A DNA stretch of 36,101 nucleotides, taken from assembly GCA_030058085.1 (NCBI GenBank), contig JASGTU010000277.1, positions 1 through 36,101 on the forward strand. Direction: 5' to 3'. Position numbers and translations under genes: made by a program. The notes under the pieces are model-generated. The model ran no database searches. It was not told where the DNA came from and worked only from the letters and a program-made list of their open reading frames with translations. This DNA comes from Chloroflexota bacterium (GTDB lineage Bacteria > Chloroflexota > Anaerolineae > Caldilineales > Caldilineaceae). Every line of letters starts with the position of its first letter. The first letter of the stretch is position 1. Positions 32,503 through 36,101 of the stretch are shown here, piece after piece.

Positions 32503-33030
32503 GGCTTCTCCTTGCATGTTGCTGAAATGAACGAATAGAACGTTGTCGCCAAGCAGAACCCGGAAAAAGAAAACGCGCCTCAATGCGGGAGACGGCTGTC
32601 ACCTCTCTCGGCATCCACCCTAAAGACGCCATTCGCCAAACCCGCACGAGACACGCTCTGCCTGCTATGTTTTGTTGTTGCGAGTTCACCGAAGGCGATT
32701 GCGCACGGGCAGTATCTTCTCGCGCCGATCGGGCAAACTCACGCGCCGTCCTACGTTCGGACGTATCATAGCACAACTACACCTGTGCCAAAACCGCTAT
32801 TTTCGGAGACGGGCTCATGGGTTCCGGCGCCCTGACGCTTTGCGCGACGGCGGTTCCTCATAGCATAATCATCATGAGCACGTAAAGCTACCAAATTTTT
32901 CGCAACAGTCGATCTGCTCCCCCTCGTGGCGACTTTCCCTATGGGGTCATCGTCATGCGTCGCCGCGACCCGTTTGCCATTGCCGATTCGCCGCCCTTCA
33001 CCCCTCCCCAACAGAAAGAGGACCCTTCTC
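32503..33030. other. Divergent intergenic region, regulatory
   Basis: About 530 bp lie between the binding-protein gene and the hydroxyacid dehydrogenase gene, which point away from each other. It should hold both promoters. One plausible plus-strand promoter is listed separately. On the minus strand TTGGCG occurs twice, about 30 and 135 bp upstream of the binding-protein start, but without a well-placed -10. A short TTCG-loop palindrome lies near 32752-32765. No coding region is supported. Confidence 0.4.
32840..32869 (+). promoter_or_regulatory. Possible promoter of the hydroxyacid dehydrogenase gene
   Basis: TTGCGC (32840-32845) and CATAAT (32864-32869) are 18 bp apart, about 155 nt before the start codon. 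The boxes are only fair, so this is a tentative call. Confidence 0.35.
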
Positions 33031-34041
33031 ATGGCCAACAAACCGGCAGTTATCCTCGACCCGCACTTCCGCCGCATCGAGGAGATCTTCGAACCGGCGG
33101 ACCTGGAACGCCTTCACGCGCTGGCCGACGTAGTGTGGGGCAAGAATGAACCTATGCCCGCCGAGGAGTTCGACCGCGCACGCGCATCCGCCTTCGCCGT
33201 CATCACCGCGCACTGGCATTATGGCTCCATTGACGACATGCCCAAGCTTAAAGCCATCATGGAAGTGGGCGGACGCCACCCCAGCCCGAAAGTGCTGGAC
33301 TACCCTGCCTGCTTCGCACGGGGCATCCGCGTGCTCTCCTGCGCGCCCGCCTTTGGGCCGATGGTGGCGGAGATGGCCCTCGGCCTGACTATCGCCTCCG
33401 CGCGAGAGATCGTCGACGCCCACATCGACTTCCGCGAGGGCAAGGAGATCTTCCTGCACAAGAGCAACAAGAACGCCTTCACCCTCTTCGGACAGACGGT
33501 CGGCTTCATCGGCTTTGGCGGCCTGGCGCGCAACCTCAAGCCTATGCTGGCCCCCTTCGGCTGCAAGATCCAGGTCTTCGACCCCTGGCTGCCCCCCACC
33601 TATCTGCGCGAACAGGGCGTCGAACCCGTCAGCTTGGAACACCTGCTGCAGACCTCGCGCGTGATCTACGTGCTCGCCATCCCGTCCGCCGAAAATCGCG
33701 CCTTGCTCGACCGGGAAAGGCTGGAGCTCATTCCTCAGGACGCCGTCCTTGTCCTCATCAGCCGCTCGCACCTGGTCGACTTCGACGCCCTGACCGAACT
33801 GCTACACGCCCGACGTTTCAAGGCCGCAATCGACGTCTTCCCGCAGGAGCCGCCGCCCCTCGACCACCCCATTCGCACCGCCCCCGGCGTGATCCTCTCC
33901 GCGCATCGCGCCGGCTCCGTCCCCCGTGACCTGCGTAACATCGGCCACATCGCCGTCAATGACCTGGAGGCGATGGTCAACGGCCTGCCGCCGATGGAAA
34001 TGCAGACCGCCCAGCCGGAGATAGTTTACAGACTCGAATAA
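33031..34041 (+). CDS. D-isomer-specific 2-hydroxyacid dehydrogenase family protein
   Basis: A cytosolic NAD(P)-linked oxidoreductase, 336 aa. The Rossmann domain begins at TVGFIGFGGLARNLKPM (about 156-172), with the acidic NAD-selecting residue D185 in QVFDPW. Catalytic residues are R245 in LISRSHLVD, E273 in FPQEPPP and H292 in LSAHRAGS. The nucleotide loop reads GFGGLA instead of the usual GxGxxG, so the last Gly is replaced by Ala, which some members tolerate. The start was chosen at MANKPAV with AGAGGA 9 nt upstream; a longer frame would add a non-conserved leader. The substrate is unknown: phosphoglycerate dehydrogenase and glyoxylate/hydroxypyruvate reductase are both close relatives. 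The redoxin gene follows 87 bp later. Confidence 0.88.
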   Translation: MANKPAVILDPHFRRIEEIFEPADLERLHALADVVWGKNEPMPAEEFDRARASAFAVITAHWHYGSIDDMPKLKAIMEVGGRHPSPKVLDYPACFARGIRVLSCAPAFGPMVAEMALGLTIASAREIVDAHIDFREGKEIFLHKSNKNAFTLFGQTVGFIGFGGLARNLKPMLAPFGCKIQVFDPWLPPTYLREQGVEPVSLEHLLQTSRVIYVLAIPSAENRALLDRERLELIPQDAVLVLISRSHLVDFDALTELLHARRFKAAIDVFPQEPPPLDHPIRTAPGVILSAHRAGSVPRDLRNIGHIAVNDLEAMVNGLPPMEMQTAQPEIVYRLE

Positions 34042-34128
34042 TATGAACGGGGTACCATAGGGGAGATAAGGCCAAACTACGACAAGGCCAGACCACGCGG
34101 AATTCACTGAACCGACAGGAGGATGATC

Positions 34129-34716
34129 ATGGCTTTCACCCTTGACCTTGGCGCAAAGGCCCCCGATTTCACGCTCCCGGCGACAGACGGCAAGACCTAT
34201 AACCTGTCCGACTTCGACGACGCCGACGTCCTCGTCGTCTTCTTCACATGCAATCACTGCCCCTACGTCCTTGGCTCGGACGAGGTGACGCGGCAGACCG
34301 CGCTTACGTACGCCGACCAGGGCGTGAAGTTCGTCGCCATCAACTCCAACAGCAAGAACACCTACCCGGATGACGACTTCGACCATATGGTCGCACGCAT
34401 GGCCGAGCACAAGTTCCCCTGGATCTATCTCTACGATGAGTCGCAGGAGATCGCACTCGCCTACGGCGCGTTGCGCACGCCGCATTTCTACGTCTTCGAC
34501 CGCGACCGCAAGCTCATCTACACCGGACGCGGCGTCGACAGCCCCAAAGACGTCAGCAAGATGACGGTCAACGACCTGGACCGCGCCCTGGCTGAACACC
34601 TAGCCGGCGAACCTGTCAGCGTCCCTCTGACCAACCCCATCGGCTGCAACGTCAAGTGGGAAGGCAAGGACGCGCACTGGATCCCCGCCGAAGCCTGCGA
34701 CCTGGTCTTCAACTAA
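34129..34716 (+). CDS. Thioredoxin-fold redoxin with CNHC motif (AhpC/TSA-like)
   Basis: A cytosolic 195-aa protein of the thioredoxin-like redoxin class. The fold starts with [22 protein letters not shown]. The CxxC active site is TCNHCPYV (C41, C44), and the cis-Pro segment is [12 protein letters not shown]. The CNHCPY family is common in bacteria and plausibly reduces disulfides or peroxides; the substrate is unknown. The second of two close ATG codons was chosen, because AGGAGG is 6 nt before it and abuts the first. Two hairpins, one of them a clear terminator, follow the stop codon. Confidence 0.9.
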   Translation: MAFTLDLGAKAPDFTLPATDGKTYNLSDFDDADVLVVFFTCNHCPYVLGSDEVTRQTALTYADQGVKFVAINSNSKNTYPDDDFDHMVARMAEHKFPWIYLYDESQEIALAYGALRTPHFYVFDRDRKLIYTGRGVDSPKDVSKMTVNDLDRALAEHLAGEPVSVPLTNPIGCNVKWEGKDAHWIPAEACDLVFN

Positions 34717-34731
34717 AAGACAGCGCCTGCA

Positions 34732-34759
34732 GGCGCAGCCCCAACGTCGTGGCTGCGCC
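34732..34759 (+). other. 9-bp perfect hairpin after the redoxin gene
   Basis: GGCGCAGCC (34732-34740) pairs with GGCTGCGCC (34751-34759) around a 10-nt loop. It has no T-run and lies 16 bp after the stop codon, ahead of the stronger terminator. Confidence 0.5.
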
Positions 34760-34794
34760 CTCATCTCTCGCCCACCCGGCAGATGTGCATCAAC

Positions 34795-34832
34795 GGGGAA
34801 GTTCCGAAAGAATCGGACTTCCCCATTTTTTT
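34795..34832 (+). terminator. Intrinsic terminator of the redoxin gene
   Basis: A 12-bp stem with one bulged T (34795-34807 with 34813-34824) has a 5-nt loop. It is followed by seven T residues (34826-34832). It is the best terminator in the window. Confidence 0.92.
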
Positions 34833-34943
34833 ATCCTGTGGCATGCTTCGTCTAGGCGACCTCGGCGCGCAGCCTGCTGCCGCATGCCGCCAAACGTTTC
34901 TCCGCCGCCAATCCGCTCACAATACAATAGAAAGTCGCCTGCC

Positions 34944-36059
34944 ATGGGCATTTACGAAGAATTAGGCATCCGCACCCTGATCAACGCCCACTCCACCATC
35001 ACCCGCATCGGCGGCTCGATCATGCCGCCGGAAGTCATCTCCGCTATGGCCGCAGCCGCCAATTGCTTTGTCGACATTCACGAACTCCAACGCCGTGTTG
35101 GGGAGCGACTAGCGCAACTCACGCATAACGAAGCGGCTTATGTCACCAGCGGCGCAGCCGGCGGGCTCACGCTGGCAACGGCTGCCTGCGTCGCCGGAAC
35201 CGACCCCGCCGCCATTCGCCAGCTTCCCGACCTGACAGGCCTTAAGAACGAAGTCATCATCCACCGCTCCCATCGCAACGGCTATGACCACCCCGTGCGA
35301 GGAGTCGGCGTTAAGCTGGTGGAAATAGGCTATATGATGGGCACTTTCCCCTGGGAACTGGAGCACGCCATCACGCCGCAGACCGCAGCCGTCCTCTGGT
35401 TCCAGGGCCCCATGACCGGTCACGGCGATCTGCCGCTGAAAACCGTGATCGAAATCGCCTCGGCTCACCAGGTCCCCGTCATCGTCGACGCCTCCGCCCA
35501 ACTTCCGCCCACCGAAAACTTCTGGCGCTTCACCGAGATGGGCGCGTCGCTCGTTATCTTCAGCGGCGGCAAGGACCTGCACGGGCCGCAGTCGTCCGGC
35601 CTGATCGTCGGACGCAAAGACCTGATCGAAGCAGTCCGCGCCAACGGCAGCCCAAACCACGCCCTCGGTCGCCCCATGAAGGTCAGCAAGGAGGAGATAA
35701 TCGGCCTCCTCACTGCGGTCCAACTCTACCTGGAGATCGACCAAGAAGGCCGCAAAGCCCGCGACGAGGAGACGGTTGCGCGCTGGCGCCAGGCCCTCAA
35801 CCGCATCCCCGGCGTGCAAGCCGAACGCTCCTTCCCCAACGAGGCGGGCCAGCCCCTGCCCCGCATGGCCGTCCAACTCGACGCCGCCCGCCTCGGCAAG
35901 ACTCGCGACCAGGTCGTCGATCTGCTCGCCACCGGCGAACCGGCCATCATCGTCGCATTAGCCGGCGCGGACGGCATCTTCGTCAACCCCATGACCCTCT
36001 CCCCCGGAGAGGACCAGATCGTACTTGACCGCCTGCTGGAGACGCTCCAGGCCGCTTAA
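34944..36059 (+). CDS. PLP-dependent enzyme of the SelA/DgaE-like group (aminotransferase fold)
   Basis: A 371-aa fold-type I PLP enzyme. The start GIYEELGIRTLINAHSTITRIGGS is typical of the DgaE (2-amino-2-deoxy-gluconate 6-phosphate ammonia-lyase) and SelA-like group (N terminus IYEELGIR, INAHST). AYVTSGAAGG gives the phosphate-binding turn. D182 in VIVDASAQLPP contacts the PLP ring, and K210 in FSGGKDLHGPQSSGL is the Schiff-base lysine. A selenocysteine synthase would be longer and have tRNA-binding extensions, so SelA itself is unlikely. Ammonia-lyase or amino-sugar roles are inferred from family likeness only. The ATG is preceded by a poor ribosome site (GAAAG). The gene stands alone after the redoxin terminator. 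Confidence 0.85.
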   Translation: MGIYEELGIRTLINAHSTITRIGGSIMPPEVISAMAAAANCFVDIHELQRRVGERLAQLTHNEAAYVTSGAAGGLTLATAACVAGTDPAAIRQLPDLTGLKNEVIIHRSHRNGYDHPVRGVGVKLVEIGYMMGTFPWELEHAITPQTAAVLWFQGPMTGHGDLPLKTVIEIASAHQVPVIVDASAQLPPTENFWRFTEMGASLVIFSGGKDLHGPQSSGLIVGRKDLIEAVRANGSPNHALGRPMKVSKEEIIGLLTAVQLYLEIDQEGRKARDEETVARWRQALNRIPGVQAERSFPNEAGQPLPRMAVQLDAARLGKTRDQVVDLLATGEPAIIVALAGADGIFVNPMTLSPGEDQIVLDRLLETLQAA

Positions 36060-36101
36060 GGCCGCCTCTCGCCAGGATATCGCCTTTCTCTAGTTCCCCA
36101 C

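Noticed and set aside
34923-34928. TACAAT as -10 box of the PLP enzyme gene
   Set aside because: It lies only 16 bp before the start codon and has no -35 at a suitable distance.

Overview
This high-GC window carries about 23 protein genes and no rRNA, tRNA, CRISPR array or recognisable mobile element. The style fits a Chloroflexota genome (Anaerolineae/Caldilineae-like). Secreted proteins carry (P-T)n linkers with PA14 and SH3b domains. The peptide-binding lipoprotein has a twin-arginine-like signal and an Ala/Glu/Pro linker. A tricorn protease homologue, a LipM-type lipoate enzyme and small DUF503 and DUF1648 proteins are also present. This placement is an inference from gene style; no marker gene is present to prove it.

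Layout. 17-2926 (+) is a large hybrid sensor kinase. It converges on a minus-strand pair of fatty-acid condensing enzymes, fabH (2959-4278) and fabF (4303-5598), with a clear promoter in front of fabF. Further along the minus strand lie a secreted SH3b/PA14 protein and radA. radA is divergent from a CPBP-type membrane protease gene, and well-formed promoters face both ways. From 18686 down to 9807 eight minus-strand genes follow one another: GDPD phosphodiesterase, DJ-1/PfpI protein, MenG/UbiE methyltransferase, second methyltransferase, class A penicillin-binding protein, SurE, PH-like/DUF1648 membrane protein and family 2 glycosyltransferase. This set leans towards cell-envelope, lipid and quinone work. 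A secreted CAP-domain protein and a tricorn protease (20118-23762) come next, both on the minus strand.

From 23975 to 28705 a plus-strand run holds a sialidase-like propeller protein, a lipoprotein alpha/beta hydrolase, a YgfZ-type folate-binding protein, a LipM-like octanoyltransferase and a DUF503 protein. It converges on a peptide ABC importer (binding protein, two permeases, no ATPase genes; 32502-28747 minus). The right end has a D-isomer 2-hydroxyacid dehydrogenase, a CNHC redoxin with a strong terminator, and a SelA/DgaE-like PLP enzyme.

The most unusual non-coding signal is a family of degenerate heptanucleotide arrays (RTGACNN) at four gene boundaries. The arrays touch or almost touch stop codons. 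At two sites they are arranged head-to-head so that they fold into hairpins. Other points of note are a 62-residue Asp/Glu-rich insert in the tricorn protease, a terminator U-tract that doubles as the fabF -35 element, and a shared short motif behind the signal peptides of two secreted proteins.
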